Shown here one piece after another: positions 1 through 10,900 of a stretch of DNA of 32,068 bases (position 1 is the stretch's first letter; each line of letters begins with the position of its first letter). The stretch lies in contig NZ_JBHTBW010000016.1 in NCBI RefSeq assembly GCF_042665195.1, positions 1 through 32,068 on the forward strand. Direction: 5' to 3'. Under the pieces are notes generated by a model. That model worked only from the letters and a program-made list of their open reading frames with translations, ran no database searches and was not told the DNA's origin. The position numbers and the translations under genes are program-made. The stretch is from Laceyella putida (GTDB lineage Bacteria > Bacillota > Bacilli > Thermoactinomycetales > Thermoactinomycetaceae).

Positions 1-109
1 GGGATGGGCTGATGAGACAGCCCTGAACTTGGAAGTTGTCCAAAGCAGAAATGGATTGAGGACATTCACTATCCAAGAATCCCACGGCTTCAGCCGTGTG
101 GAGTCTCAA
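1..109 (+). mobile_element. Right end of an IS200/IS605 (IS1341-like) element, partial
   Basis: The first 109 bases look like the right end of an IS200/IS605-type element that begins outside the window. The diagnostic part is the AAGAATCCCACGGC hairpin: CACGGC at 83-88 pairs with GCCGTG at 93-98 around a TTCA loop. It is followed by GGAGTCTCAA, whose final TCAA (106-109) resembles the right cleavage tetranucleotide of IS608-like elements. In this superfamily TnpA recognises such imperfect subterminal hairpins and the element inserts without target duplication. The left end, tnpA and most of tnpB are not in the window, so activity cannot be judged. Confidence 0.7.
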
Positions 110-118
110 TTTATATAG
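2..118 (+). CDS. tnpB: TnpB C-terminal tail (partial, overlaps the right end)
   Basis: The frame from base 2 to the TAG at 116-118 is open and ends with QESHGFSRVESQF. This is the kind of tail seen in TnpB (OrfB, IS605) proteins whose last codons run through the right-end hairpin. TnpB is an RNA-guided DNA endonuclease with RuvC and zinc-finger domains. None of those domains is in the window, so the call rests on the position over the IS end and the tail sequence. The frame starting at base 16 is also open, so the true tnpB stop could lie upstream. Confidence 0.4.
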   Translation, partial: GWADETALNLEVVQSRNGLRTFTIQESHGFSRVESQFI

Positions 119-122
119 ATAG

Positions 123-330
123 CGAGGGCCAAGAGCGGGTCTGAATGTTAATCCTTGGGAGTGCATCTTTGTGTATGACCGAAGCATCAATGAACCGCAA
201 TTCGCCCTAAGATATGATGTGATGACTCAAAACAGGTGGCCGGACGGAAGAACGTACACGGGTGGAGTGGTACGATTCCGAAATGGTCACCTTTTATTTT
301 GAGGACAATGGAAAATACAGTAAAATATAA
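123..330 (+). pseudogene. C-terminal remnant of an unrecognised gene, frameshifted
   Basis: From 123 the frame is open for 59 codons without an obvious start. It reads protein-like, with NVNPWECIFVYDRS, then RWPDGRTYTGG and VRFRNGHLLF, and stops at TGA 300-302. Moving one base within the T run at 294-300 continues the reading as EDNGKYSKI and stops at TAA 328-330, a natural ending for the domain. The simplest view is a gene tail with a one-base frameshift. The IS right end lies directly upstream, so the element may have cut the gene. I do not recognise the family. Confidence 0.4.
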
Positions 331-335
331 ATATT

Positions 336-410
336 ATGTGTAGATATGAGATAACGGATCAACAATGGGGAGTCATCAAGCCTCTACTGCCTGTAAAAAT
401 TCCGTATTAA
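336..410 (+). pseudogene. IS5-family (DUF4096-type) transposase N-terminal fragment
   Basis: A 24-codon frame begins at ATG 336 and reads MCRYEITDQQWGVIKPLLPV before stopping at TAA 408-410. The segment RYEITDQQW..IKPLLP is the typical N-terminus of IS5-type (IS427-like) transposases, where an arginine/glycine-rich linker and the DDE catalytic core should follow. None of that is present, so this is a dead 5' fragment. No inverted repeats could be paired with it. With the IS605-type end at 1-109 it marks the stretch upstream of pyc as a graveyard of mobile DNA. Confidence 0.6.
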
Positions 411-899
411 CTCCCAAATATTGATAATTGAAGTCAAATTGGAGATGAGGAAATTGTGCCGGTAAATCTGTTAATCAATATAAGCTTGTATTTTCCTGCT
501 CCTTTATCAATTTTGCCTGAAGCCTTTTTACAGGATAGTGATCCTCTTCCATGGGGAATTATCTAAAATAGGAAGAATTTGCTTCATTTCCGAATATTTT
601 CTTCGTTCCGCCTTACATAATCTTCGAGCGAGAGAATTTATGGGGGAATCGAGTTGCTAGTTTAATTTCGCTAGAGACAAGTGAATCAACTCTTTGTTCA
701 TTGCCAGAAGCATCTTGAAATATGACCTCGCGAAAACATACTCATGTAGCATATTGCCGAGGAGTAGTAACCAGTTTTGCCCTAGGCTCAAATCGTATGT
801 GAGGAAAATGGTTCATGGCAGGCTACCCATAAAGACAAATCTTTTCCCGCCAACAGCTGTTGCATGGCTCACCAATATGCAGAAGTTGATTTATTAGAA
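411..899. other. Gene-poor AT-rich stretch before pyc
   Basis: No gene can be supported here. A 67-codon frame at 694-897 on the plus strand lacks a ribosome site and has no recognisable domain. On the minus strand, short protein-like pieces in different frames lie between about 730 and 475, one of them ending in RLQAKLIKEQENTSLY. They hint at a decayed minus-strand gene but do not join without several indels. The stretch is best read as degraded accessory DNA. Confidence 0.3.
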
Positions 900-947
900 T
901 ATAATCATTGTAAGGCCTTTTATCTAGATTTGCAGTTGTGAAAGGAG
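900..947 (+). promoter_or_regulatory. Probable -10 element and ribosome site of pyc
   Basis: A consensus TATAAT lies at 900-905, but no good -35 hexamer is seen 17 bases before it, so the promoter is only tentative. The ribosome site AAAGGAG at 941-947 is clear and lies six bases before the ATG at 954, which fixes the pyc start. Confidence 0.4.
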
Positions 948-953
948 TGCATT

Positions 954-3900
954 ATGAAAAGGTTAAAACGTTTTACAAAAGTGTTAGTAGCCAATCGTGG
1001 GGAAATTGCAATAAGAATTTTTCGAGCCTGTACAGAATTGGGCATTCGCACGGTGGCAGTGTACACCGAACAGGACACGTTGTCACTCCATCGTTTCAAG
1101 GCGGACGAAGCTTATCTGATCGGGGAAGGAAAAGGGCCGATTGAAGCTTATCTCGACATGGATGCCATCCTGGAAGTGGCTAAGCGCCATGATGTGGACG
1201 CCATTCACCCAGGCTACGGATTTCTAGCGGAAAACGCTGAGTTCGCTGAGCGCTGTCAACGGGAAGGAATTGTCTTTATCGGCCCTTCTCCTGAACACAT
1301 TCAAATGTTCGGCGATAAAGTGGATGCGCGGGCGATGGCAGTTAAAGCGGGCCTCCCCGTGATTCCCGGCACTCCTGAACCAATCCAATCGTTGGAGGAA
1401 GCGATGGATTTTGTTGGGCAACATGATTATCCGATCATCATCAAAGCCGCAGCAGGGGGCGGCGGACGCGGAATGCGCATTGTCCGCAATCAAGAAGAGT
1501 TGTGCGAGGCTTTGGAACGCGCCCGTTCAGAAGCTAAATCCGCTTTTGGTAATGCGGCAGTGTATATCGAAAAATTTTTGGAGAATCCCAAGCATATTGA
1601 AGTGCAAATCCTCGCAGACCGCCATGGCCATGTTGTCCATTTGTTTGAAAGGGATTGTTCCATTCAACGCCGTCACCAGAAAGTGGTGGAAGTCGCTCCC
1701 AGCCTGTCTTTAACGGATGAACTGCGGGAAAAGATTTGCAACGCGGCTTTAAATTTGATGGAAAAAGCAGGCTATTGCAATGCCGGAACGGTGGAGTTCC
1801 TTGTGACGCCCGATCAACAGTATTATTTCATTGAAGTGAACCCGCGTGTGCAAGTGGAACACACCATCACCGAGATGATTACGGGAATCGACATTGTTCA
1901 GTCGCAGATTCGGATTGCCGAAGGTTATGCTTTAACTGATCCGGAAGTGGGGGTGCCCACCCAGAAAGAGATTTCGACGCGCGGATATGCCATTCAGTGC
2001 CGCGTCACGACTGAAGACCCGGCTAGAAATTTCCTTCCAGAAACAGGCAAGTTGCTTGCGTATCGGTCGGGTGGGGGATTTGGGATTCGCTTGGACTCCG
2101 GCAACGCTTATCCGGGTGCAGTGATCACGCCCCACTATGATTCATTGCTGGTCAAAGTTTCCTCATGGGCCATGACTTATGAGCAAGCGGCGAAAAAAAT
2201 GTTGCGCACCTTGAGGGAGTTTCGGGTTCGCGGTGTGAAAACCAACATTCCGTTCTTGGAAAACGTAGTTCAACACCCGGTGTTTTTGAATGGCAAATAT
2301 GACACTTCGTTTATTGACACCACCCCTGAATTGTTTGAATTTCCCAAACGTAAAGACCGTGGCACCAAGTTGTTGACGTACATTGGACAAACGGTGGTCA
2401 ATGGTTATCCAGGATTGCCGGTTGGCAAGAAACCAGTGTTTAATGATCCCCGCATTCCGTTCACCTCGATTGAACAGGACTACCCGCGGGGAACCAAGCA
2501 GATTTTGGACGATCAAGGAGCCGACGGTTTGCTGGATTGGATCAAGTCGAGTGACCGTCTGTTGGTGACGGATACGACGTTTCGGGATGCCCATCAGTCT
2601 TTGTTTGCCACCAGAATGCGCACCTATGATTTATTAAATATCGCGGAAGCGACCGGGAAATTGGCTTCCGACCTGTTTTCGTTGGAAATGTGGGGCGGGG
2701 CTACCTTTGATACGTGCATGCGCTTTTTGAATGAAGATCCGTGGGAAAGATTACACTTACTTCGTGAAAAAATTCCCAATATCTTGTTCCAAATGTTGTT
2801 CCGTGGGGCCAATGCGGTTGGATACACCAACTATCCGGACAACGTCATCCGTAAATTTGTGCAATTGGCTGCAAAGAGCGGCATTGATGTTTTCCGTATT
2901 TTTGACAGCCTAAACTGGATTGAGGGTATGCAGGTAGCGATTGATGCGGTGCGCGAAACCGGGAAAATTGCCGAAGCGACCATCTGCTATACGGGCGACA
3001 TTTTGGACGCGACACGGGATAAATACTCGCTCCAATATTATGTGGATCTCGCCAAGCAATTGGAAGATGCCGGGGCGCAAATGTTGGCGATTAAGGATAT
3101 GGCTGGTTTATTGAAACCTTTTGCCGCCTACAAGCTGGTCAAAGCCTTGAAAGAAGAAATCGGCTTGCCTATCCATTTGCATACGCATGACACCAGTGGC
3201 AATCAAATGGCGACTTTAATTAAAGCGTATGAGGCAGGGGTTGACATTGTGGACGCTGCGCTCAGTTCGATGTCCGGCTTCACCTCTCAGCCCAGCTTAA
3301 ACGGACTGGTTGCGTCACTTCAAGGGCAGGAACGGGAAACCCAGTTGGATCTTGACCACTTGCAGAAGCTTTCTGATTACTGGGAAGATGTGCGTCCGTT
3401 TTATGAGGGGTTTGAAAGTGGAATCAAAGCGCCAACCGCTGAAGTATATATCCATGAGATGCCTGGCGGCCAATATTCCAATTTACATCAACAGGCGATT
3501 GCTGTTGGTTTGGGCAAACGGTGGGAGGAAGTAAAGAAAACATATGCGATCGTTAACAAAATGTTCGGCGATATTGTTAAGGTGACCCCTTCCTCCAAAG
3601 TCGTGGGGGATATGGCTTTGTACATGGTGCAAAATAATTTGACCGAACAAGATATTTATGAAAGAGGGGAGCGTCTGGACTTCCCGGAATCGGTTGTCCA
3701 ATTTTTCCAAGGTTACCTTGGACAACCACCGGGCGGATTCCCTACTAAGTTGCGAGACATCATTTTGAAAGGACGCGACCATTTCACTTGTCGTCCTGGA
3801 GAGTTGTTGGAACCGATCGATGTTGAGCAGGTACGTATCGAGTTGGAAGAGAAGACAGGACGGCAAGTCGATGAGTACGATATCATGAGCTATATCATGT

Positions 3901-4400
3901 ATCCGAAAGTTTTCTTGGACAGGGAGAAAAAGACGAATGAATTCGGCAACGTATCTGTGCTCGATACGCCTACATTCTTCTACGGGCTCCGCTTTGGCGA
4001 AGAGATTAAGGTGGAAATCGAAAAAGGAAAAACCTTGATCGTCAAACTGATTACTGTGGGTCCCTTGGCTGCGGACGGGACGAGAACCGTTTACTATGAA
4101 TTGAATGGCCAACCACGGGAAGTAAACATTCGCGACCTGTCGGCCAAAACCACGGTAGAGGTGCGCCGCAAAGCAAATCCGGATGAAGCAGGGCAAGTCG
4201 GAGCAACCATGCCCGGGCATGTTCTGAAAATATTGGTTGAACCGGGGGATAAGGTGAAGAAAGGGGAACACCTCGTTGTAACCGAGGCGATGAAAATGGA
4301 AACAACGATTCAAGCCCCCTTTGATGCGGAAGTTAAGGAGATCCATGTTAAATCTGGCGATGCGATTGAAACGGGCGATTTGTTGATTGAATTGGGGTAA
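954..4400 (+). CDS. pyc: Pyruvate carboxylase
   Basis: This 1148-residue protein has the full single-chain length of bacterial pyruvate carboxylase. It makes oxaloacetate from pyruvate, bicarbonate and ATP in the cytoplasm, the main anaplerotic step. The N-terminal biotin carboxylase domain (about 1-450) shows the ATP-loop motif AAAGGGGRGM and the FIEVNPRVQVEHT segment. The carboxyltransferase domain (about 530-830) opens with DTTFRDAHQSL and contains the metal-site HLHTHDTSGN. The C-terminal biotinyl domain carries EAMKMET, where K1114 is the expected biotinylation site. The start is set by AAAGGAG six bases upstream. It stands alone between debris and a strong terminator, so it is probably monocistronic. 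All catalytic signatures look intact. Confidence 0.97.
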   Translation: MKRLKRFTKVLVANRGEIAIRIFRACTELGIRTVAVYTEQDTLSLHRFKADEAYLIGEGKGPIEAYLDMDAILEVAKRHDVDAIHPGYGFLAENAEFAERCQREGIVFIGPSPEHIQMFGDKVDARAMAVKAGLPVIPGTPEPIQSLEEAMDFVGQHDYPIIIKAAAGGGGRGMRIVRNQEELCEALERARSEAKSAFGNAAVYIEKFLENPKHIEVQILADRHGHVVHLFERDCSIQRRHQKVVEVAPSLSLTDELREKICNAALNLMEKAGYCNAGTVEFLVTPDQQYYFIEVNPRVQVEHTITEMITGIDIVQSQIRIAEGYALTDPEVGVPTQKEISTRGYAIQCRVTTEDPARNFLPETGKLLAYRSGGGFGIRLDSGNAYPGAVITPHYDSLLVKVSSWAMTYEQAAKKMLRTLREFRVRGVKTNIPFLENVVQHPVFLNGKYDTSFIDTTPELFEFPKRKDRGTKLLTYIGQTVVNGYPGLPVGKKPVFNDPRIPFTSIEQDYPRGTKQILDDQGADGLLDWIKSSDRLLVTDTTFRDAHQSLFATRMRTYDLLNIAEATGKLASDLFSLEMWGGATFDTCMRFLNEDPWERLHLLREKIPNILFQMLFRGANAVGYTNYPDNVIRKFVQLAAKSGIDVFRIFDSLNWIEGMQVAIDAVRETGKIAEATICYTGDILDATRDKYSLQYYVDLAKQLEDAGAQMLAIKDMAGLLKPFAAYKLVKALKEEIGLPIHLHTHDTSGNQMATLIKAYEAGVDIVDAALSSMSGFTSQPSLNGLVASLQGQERETQLDLDHLQKLSDYWEDVRPFYEGFESGIKAPTAEVYIHEMPGGQYSNLHQQAIAVGLGKRWEEVKKTYAIVNKMFGDIVKVTPSSKVVGDMALYMVQNNLTEQDIYERGERLDFPESVVQFFQGYLGQPPGGFPTKLRDIILKGRDHFTCRPGELLEPIDVEQVRIELEEKTGRQVDEYDIMSYIMYPKVFLDREKKTNEFGNVSVLDTPTFFYGLRFGEEIKVEIEKGKTLIVKLITVGPLAADGTRTVYYELNGQPREVNIRDLSAKTTVEVRRKANPDEAGQVGATMPGHVLKILVEPGDKVKKGEHLVVTEAMKMETTIQAPFDAEVKEIHVKSGDAIETGDLLIELG

Positions 4401-4431
4401 GTGTGGAACAAAAAATACCCTGTAATCATGT

Positions 4432-4482
4432 GGGATCATCCCTTTGCCACAAATGCAAAGGGATGATCCCCTTTTCTTTTTC
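4432..4482 (+). terminator. Rho-independent terminator of pyc
   Basis: A perfect 15-bp stem (4432-4446 with 4456-4470, GGGATCATCCCTTTG and its complement) closes a nine-base loop. It is followed by a T-rich tract at 4472-4482. It starts 32 bases after the pyc stop. Confidence 0.93.
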
Positions 4483-4889
4483 GATACGCACGCCGCAGGC
4501 GCTCAGAAGTTGGTTAATAAAAAAGGGGGGGCGATTATTTCCAAAATGAGGCTCTTGGACCAGTTACGCAACGATAAAACGGGAATGGGTTGAAGAACAA
4601 TGAGTGTCGTTTGCCACGAATTAGACCAGATGCTTCTATCGCTTTCTAGAGAGGGAGACTAACATGAAAATGGCAATCTTGTCCGAACCTAACGACTAGT
4701 AGTAGCGTTATGGCCGTTTTGTGGTCATTCAAACTGCCGACGCCACCGCACTACTTTTTGTCCTCCCCTTCACAGGCACAAAAACGTATTTAATAACACT
4801 CAACCAAAATGGGAATAATTAGTTTGCGGATTTCTTCGTAGCATTGGGCAGTGAATTCTGCCTGAACACTTTTCAACTACTGACTTTCT
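4483..4889 (+). other. Intergenic region with an 11-codon leader-like ORF
   Basis: About 400 bases separate the pyc terminator from the glucan synthase. The only coding-like signal is a mini-ORF at 4664-4699 (MKMAILSEPND, stop TAG). Its ribosome site GAGGGAG at 4651-4657 is stronger and better spaced than that of the large gene downstream. It could be a leader peptide or the surviving head of a lost gene; the region after it has no continuing frame. No convincing sigma-A promoter was found, though the synthase transcript must start here. Confidence 0.3.
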
Positions 4890-4901
4890 GTGGGAGGACC
4901 T

Positions 4902-7900
4902 ATGATCAATACTGAACAACTTCGACAAAAAGCGCACGAACTTGCTCTAAAACACGATTCGTCCGTTAGACGGAGGCCGACGAGGCGCCTGTGGCGGCAG
5001 TTCAATGCGGATATCGAGAGATTGCGGGCTTTCGTACGCTCTCTGCAAGACGGGCGTGCAAGTTGTTCACAGCCCGCGGAAGAATGGCTGCTTGACCACA
5101 TTGAGTTCATCGAGGAACAGGCGTTAGTCATACGTCACCAACTCTCCGACGCCTTTCTACGGTGTTTGCCACGCCTGCGCAAGAGCGGCGAGCCACGCGT
5201 TTTGTCTCTTTGTGCCGATTATCTCGAGCATGCGGACGGCATCCTGAACGAGGATTCATTCGTTTCCTACATAAATTTTTACCAGGAAGTATCCGTTTTG
5301 ACAATTGCCGAGGCGTGGTCGATCCCGCTGATCCTGCGTGTTGGTTTGATCCGGCGCCTAGCCGAAGTCATGGAACTCGTTCGCGAACGCCGAGAGGTGT
5401 GTACGCTGGTCGAACGGATGCTGGCTCAAATAGAACCGTCGAAGTTAAATCCGGATGCACTCCGGTCTGCCTTGGAAGACGCGGGGCAAGATATTCCGCT
5501 CTCCGGTCCGTTGATCGTCCACTTAGTGAGTCATCTGCGCGAGTGGGCGGACGATTCCGCAACGGTGCGCGAATGGTTGTTGTGCAAGTTGGAAAATGGT
5601 CCTGACAGCCTCGATCGAATCGTCTCATACGAGGTTCAGCTTCAGGCCGCCTATCAAGCGGAAACAGGAAACATTATCAGCAGTCTGCGCAAAATCTCTC
5701 GCTGGGACTGGCGCGAACCTTTTGAGCAGATTTGCTTGGTCGAGCGCACTCTGCGCCAGGAAAGCACAGGTGTCTATCCGCTCCTCGATTTTTTCAGTCG
5801 CGATTCGCTGCGAAAACGAGTAGAGGAATTGGCCCGCTGTTTGCACGTACCGGAAAATTTGGTTGCGAAGCATGCCGTGGAACTTGCGGCGGAGGAATAC
5901 GAACAAGCGTGTGCGGAGCGTGGGCAGATCGACAAAGGTACTGCGGAGAATGGAGCAGAGGATCGAACACATGAACTGAGGAGGGATGCGGCTGTTTCCA
6001 ATCCGACAGCCCCAGCTGGACTGCCGCGTCAGACGTTTGTAGCTTACTACTTACTCGAGCCGGCTGGCGTCAGGAAGTTGCGGCGTACGCTGAAAATGTG
6101 CAGCAGGCCCCGGCTTTTGCCGGAAATAGGTATACTGCGACGCGCCACTGGGGCGTATTTCACCCTGCTGGCTGGATTGTTCGTGTTCGCCCTTCTCGGA
6201 TTCTCTGCGTGGATCGGTGGCGGTGTCAGCTACACACCTGCACAGTGGGTGATGATTCTGCTCGCACTAGTGTTTCCAGCGAGTGAGTGGGCCGTCACAG
6301 CGCTACACTGGCTTATAGAGTCCACAAGGCCTCCCCGGCCGCTCTTGAGATATGATTTCTCGCATGGAATTCCGGATGAAGCTGCCACTATGGTCGTCAT
6401 TCCGGTAATCTGGTCGTCAGTCGAAGAAGTGAAGGAATTAGCGGATCGGCTTGAACTGCATTACTTGGCGAACCGTGACCCGAATATCCATTTCGCCCTT
6501 CTGGGAGATTTCGTCGACGCCCACGCAGAAAGTCTTCCGGAAGATTCCCAGATTCTCGAGGCTGCACGCGCAAGCATTGAGGAGTTAAATAGAATGTATT
6601 CCCGCCAGGGTGGGACAACCTTCCACCTCTTTCAGCGACACAGGTTATGGAACCCCAGCGAAGGGGTGTGGATGGGTTGGGAGCGCAAGCGTGGCAAATT
6701 GGTGGAATTTGTCGAATTGATCAAAGGGAGCAAAGACACGACTTATGAATTTGTAGTCGGGGACTCGGCTGTTCTTTCACGCATTCGGTACATCATCACG
6801 CTAGATGCGGACACGAGGCTTCCCATGGGCAGCGCCCAGCGGATGATCGGCACCCTGCATCTGCCTTACAATCGGCCGCGGTTAAACGAAACGCGGACAA
6901 GGGTCGTAGAGGGATATGGCGTGCTGCAGCCGCGCATCGGCATTAGTCATGAGGCAGCTGTACGCTCGCGATTCGCTTATTTGTGGTCAGGGGAGACGGG
7001 CATCGATCCGTACGCGTTTGCCGTCTCCGATCCATATCAAGATGGACTGGGGCAGGGCATTTTTACGGGCAAGGGCATATTCGATGTTGATACGTTTGCG
7101 CAGGTACTGTGTGAACGTATTCCCGAAAACCGGGTGCTTAGCCACGATTTGTTGGAAGGTGGCTTCTTGCGCACAGGCCTCTTGTCAGACATCGAATTGA
7201 TCGACGACCATCCCACAACGTTCAGCGCCTATCAGAAGAGATTGCACCGCTGGGTGCGCGGCGATTGGCAATTACTCTGCTGGCTGTTTGGCCGTGTTTG
7301 CGACCGAAGGGGAACGTTGTTGCCCGTTGATTTGTCGGCCCTCACCCGCTGGCAGATGATCGATAACCTGCGGCGCAGTCTTCTCCCGCCCGTACTCTTT
7401 GTGCTTCTGCTTTTTGGTTTGACTGTTCTTCCCGGCTCTCCATGGCGCTGGCTTGCGATTATGTTTGCTACTTTGCTCTTGCCGGTGATCCGCCAATGTG
7501 TGACGATTCGACGGACAGTGTGGTGTCCCCGTGCTTTGTTGGTTACAGTTGGGCAAGTTTTGGTGATCATCTTGACACTTCCGTTTCAAAGTGCGTTGTT
7601 GCTTGACGCCATCGTCAGAAGTGTATTCCGCTTATTCATCTCAAAACGCCATTTGCTTGAATGGGTTAGCGCGGCGGAAACTGAACGCCGAAACCGCCAG
7701 GGACGCCACCCTGTTCTGATGGGGATGCGTGGAGGCTATGCACTCGTGCTCCTCTTTATACTGGCAGCGGCGACGAGCGGTACCTCTGCACTTCAGTGGA
7801 CAGGATTGGCGCTTAGTGCTCTATGGGCCCTCGCTCCGCTTGCCGTCCGCTGGTTGGACCAGCCCGCTGCGCGACCCGCTCAGCCGCTCTCAGAGGTGGA

Positions 7901-10900
7901 GGTGGAAAAACTGCGGGTGCTGGCGCAACAGATTTGGGCTTTTTTCGAAGACTTCACCACCGAAAAAGACAATTGGCTGCCACCTGACAACGTTCAAATC
8001 GATCCGCCTAACGGGATCGCGCATCGCACGTCGCCCACCAACATCGGACTTTATCTCGCCTCTACTCTGGCTGCGCGGGATTTCGGATTTATTGACACCC
8101 CCGTGCTGGTTGAGCGTCTGGAACGCACGCTCACTACGGTTGAGCGTCTGGACAAATGGAAAGGACATCTTTACAACTGGTACGACACGGTTGCACTCGA
8201 ACCGCTGCCTCCGTTGTATGTGTCAACGGTGGATTCTGGGAATTTCGTGGCCTATCTCATGGTGGTCAAAGAGGGATTGATGGAATGGCTCAAGACAGAC
8301 TTCTCAGAGAGGGAGCGGGAAGGTTCGGTCAAGTATGGAAGCAAGGGGACGGAAGGTTGGCTGGCACGCGGGCAAAAACTGATTGGCCGTCTAGAGGCAT
8401 TGATTAATAACACAGACTTTCGACCGCTGTACGACCCCAAGGCGAAATTATTCACCTTGGGGTACCACGCAGCGCTGGGTGATCGCGATACGATCCTATA
8501 TGATCTGTTGGCATCAGAGGCTAGACAGGCAAGCTTTGTTGCTATCGCCCTCGGGCATGTGCCTGTATCACACTGGTCTGCACTCGGGCGGACGATGACA
8601 AAAATTGGGCAGCGGGTCACCCTGCTCTCATGGTCCGGGACGATGTTTGAGTATTTGATGCCATGGCTCATTATGCCCACCTACCGGAACACTGTTTGGG
8701 ACAGCACCTACCGAGGTGTCGTCAAGCGGCAAATCGAGTACGCCAATCAACGGGGAGTGCCGTTTGGCATCTCGGAATCGGGTTATTACGCTTTTGATTA
8801 TCAGATGAACTATCAATACCGGGCGTTTGGCGTTCCCGGTCTCGGATTCAAGCGCGGACTTGAACAAGATTTGGTCGTGGCACCGTATGCGACCATCCTG
8901 GCCTTGCCTTTTGCGAAGCGTCAAGGACTTGAGGATTTGCGTAAAATGGAGGAGATTGGTGCACGTGGAAAATACGGCTACTATGAAGCCATCGACTTTA
9001 CGCCTGAGCGAATGCCGAAAGATAAGAGGTGCATGGTCATCCGCAGCTTTATGGCACATCATCAAGGTATGAGCCTGCTCACCCTTGGCAACTTGTTGTT
9101 GCCCCGCAAAATGTATGAGCGTTTTCACCGCGACAAGCGAGTGCAAGCGGCTGAATTGCTTCTGCAGGAACGTATTCCGACGCGTCCTGCTATCATTAAG
9201 CACCCCGTAATGAGACGCGTGCATCTGCCGGAACCAAGACCGGCGCAATCTGTGGCGCTGCGCGAGTATCTCTCTGCGGACACGCCGACACCCGAGGTGT
9301 GTGTCCTTTCAAACGGAGAATTCATGACCGTTGTGACCAACAGCGGCAGCGGGTTCAGCAGGTGGGAAAGTCTGGCCGTCTCCCGGTGGCGCGAGGATCC
9401 TGTGGCAGACGATTGGGGGAGCTACATATATATTCGCGACGTCTCCCGTGACTTGGTGTGGTCACCAACGTTTCAGCCGTGCCGTGTCCCGTCACCTGAA
9501 CAGAGCGTGCAATTCTCGCTCGAGCGTGCGACCTTCATGCGCGTGGACGGAGACGTGCAGACGAGCCTTGAAATCTGCGTCTCACCGGAATGTAATGCGG
9601 AAGTTCGTCGGTTGACGCTCACCAACACAGGGAATGAAGAGCGGATCATTGAAGTCACGACGTTTCTTGAAGTAGTCCTGGCTCCTCCCATCGCCGACGA
9701 TGCGCATCCGGCCTTTAGCAAATTATTCGTTGAAACGGAATATGAAGTGGATACCGAGTGCCTGCTCGCCCGTCGCCGGCCTCGTGATCCAAGCGAAAAA
9801 CCACTGTGGGCAGTCCACTCACTGTTGGTCGACGGCGAACCTCTCGGACCGGTTGAATACGAGACAGATCGAGCCAGCTTTATTGGACGCGGCCACACGC
9901 TCTCCCAGCCGCAGGGGATCCGCTCCCGCCTGCGCAAAACAGTGGGAGCTGTTGCAGACCCTGCCTTTATCATGCGGCGACGGTTGACGATCAAACCGGG
10001 TGAACGGGTGCAACTGTTCGCTGTCACAGGTGTCGCGGATACGAAGGATGAAGCTGTCAGCATCGTTTCCCGGTTCGCCGGGGACCTTCAGGTGGAACGG
10101 ACGTTTCAGCTCGCCTGGACTCGCAGTCAAATTGAGCTTCGGCATTTTCATCTGACTGTCGCCGAGGCGATGGTCTTTCAAAGATTGGCAGGCCGGGCGT
10201 TATACATGGCTCCGCTACGGGGAGAACGAGAACGAAGTATCACGGCGAATGCAAAAGGGCAGTCTGGCCTCTGGGCGTACGGAATCTCCGGTGATTGGCC
10301 AATTATACTTGTGCGGATTGCGGATGTGGCCAATCAGCAGTTTGTCATCAAGCTGCTGATTGGGCACGAATATTTGCGCCGCAAGGGACTGCTCATTGAC
10401 CTGGTCATCCTGAATGAATCGGCGGGGGGGTACCAACAGGATTTGCAGGAAGCGTTGCTAGGTGCGGTGGAACATAGCGTTGGTCACCAAGGGGCAGGCC
10501 CTGGGGGTGTTTACGTCATTGCCGCCAATCAGCTGTCGGACGAAGATAAGAGACTGTTACACGCAGTATCCCGTGTCGTGCTGCGTGCAGACGGTCCCAG
10601 TCTCAAGGCCCAAATCAAATTGCCGCGGAGAGACACCGTCTTGCCGGCACCGCTCGTCCCGATTCAACCGTTAATCAGGTACGGCAACCCAGCTCCAGAA
10701 GACACACACGATTGGATTTTCTTCAACGGTTTGGGAGGTTTTTCGCCGGATGGCCGGGAGTACCGGATCGTGCTCAAAAACACCAATCATCTGCCTGCGC
10801 CATGGATCAATGTGATGGCTAATCCGCGCTTCGGCTGTCTTGTCACCGAACTGGGTACGGGTTACACATGGTGGCGTAACAGCCGGGAGTGCAAACTTAC

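Larger units (their letters stand above)
1..129 (+). ncRNA. omegaRNA (reRNA) 3' part with guide, associated with TnpB
   Basis: In IS200/IS605 elements the TnpB-bound omegaRNA is transcribed across the tnpB 3' end and the right end. Its guide is read from the flanking DNA just outside the element. Here the scaffold would be the conserved right-end sequence up to base 109, with the hairpin at 83-98. The guide would be about 16-20 nt from base 110, in AT-rich DNA that runs into the broken gene at 123-330. The scaffold call rests on the characteristic hairpin and terminal TCAA. The guide length is inferred from the family. The 5' end of the RNA is outside the window. Confidence 0.5.

Noticed and set aside
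694..897. 67-codon plus-strand frame before pyc
   Set aside because: It has no ribosome site, no recognisable domain, and lies in degraded AT-rich DNA.
3483..4439. 318-codon open frame on the minus strand
   Set aside because: It is antisense to the carboxyltransferase and biotinyl domains of pyruvate carboxylase, which are unmistakable. It has no domain or ribosome site of its own.
8628..9248. 206-codon minus-strand frame, with similar long shadows within the glucan synthase
   Set aside because: They lie wholly inside the 8.3-kb synthase gene, whose domains are continuous in one frame; GC-rich coding DNA often leaves such antisense frames open.
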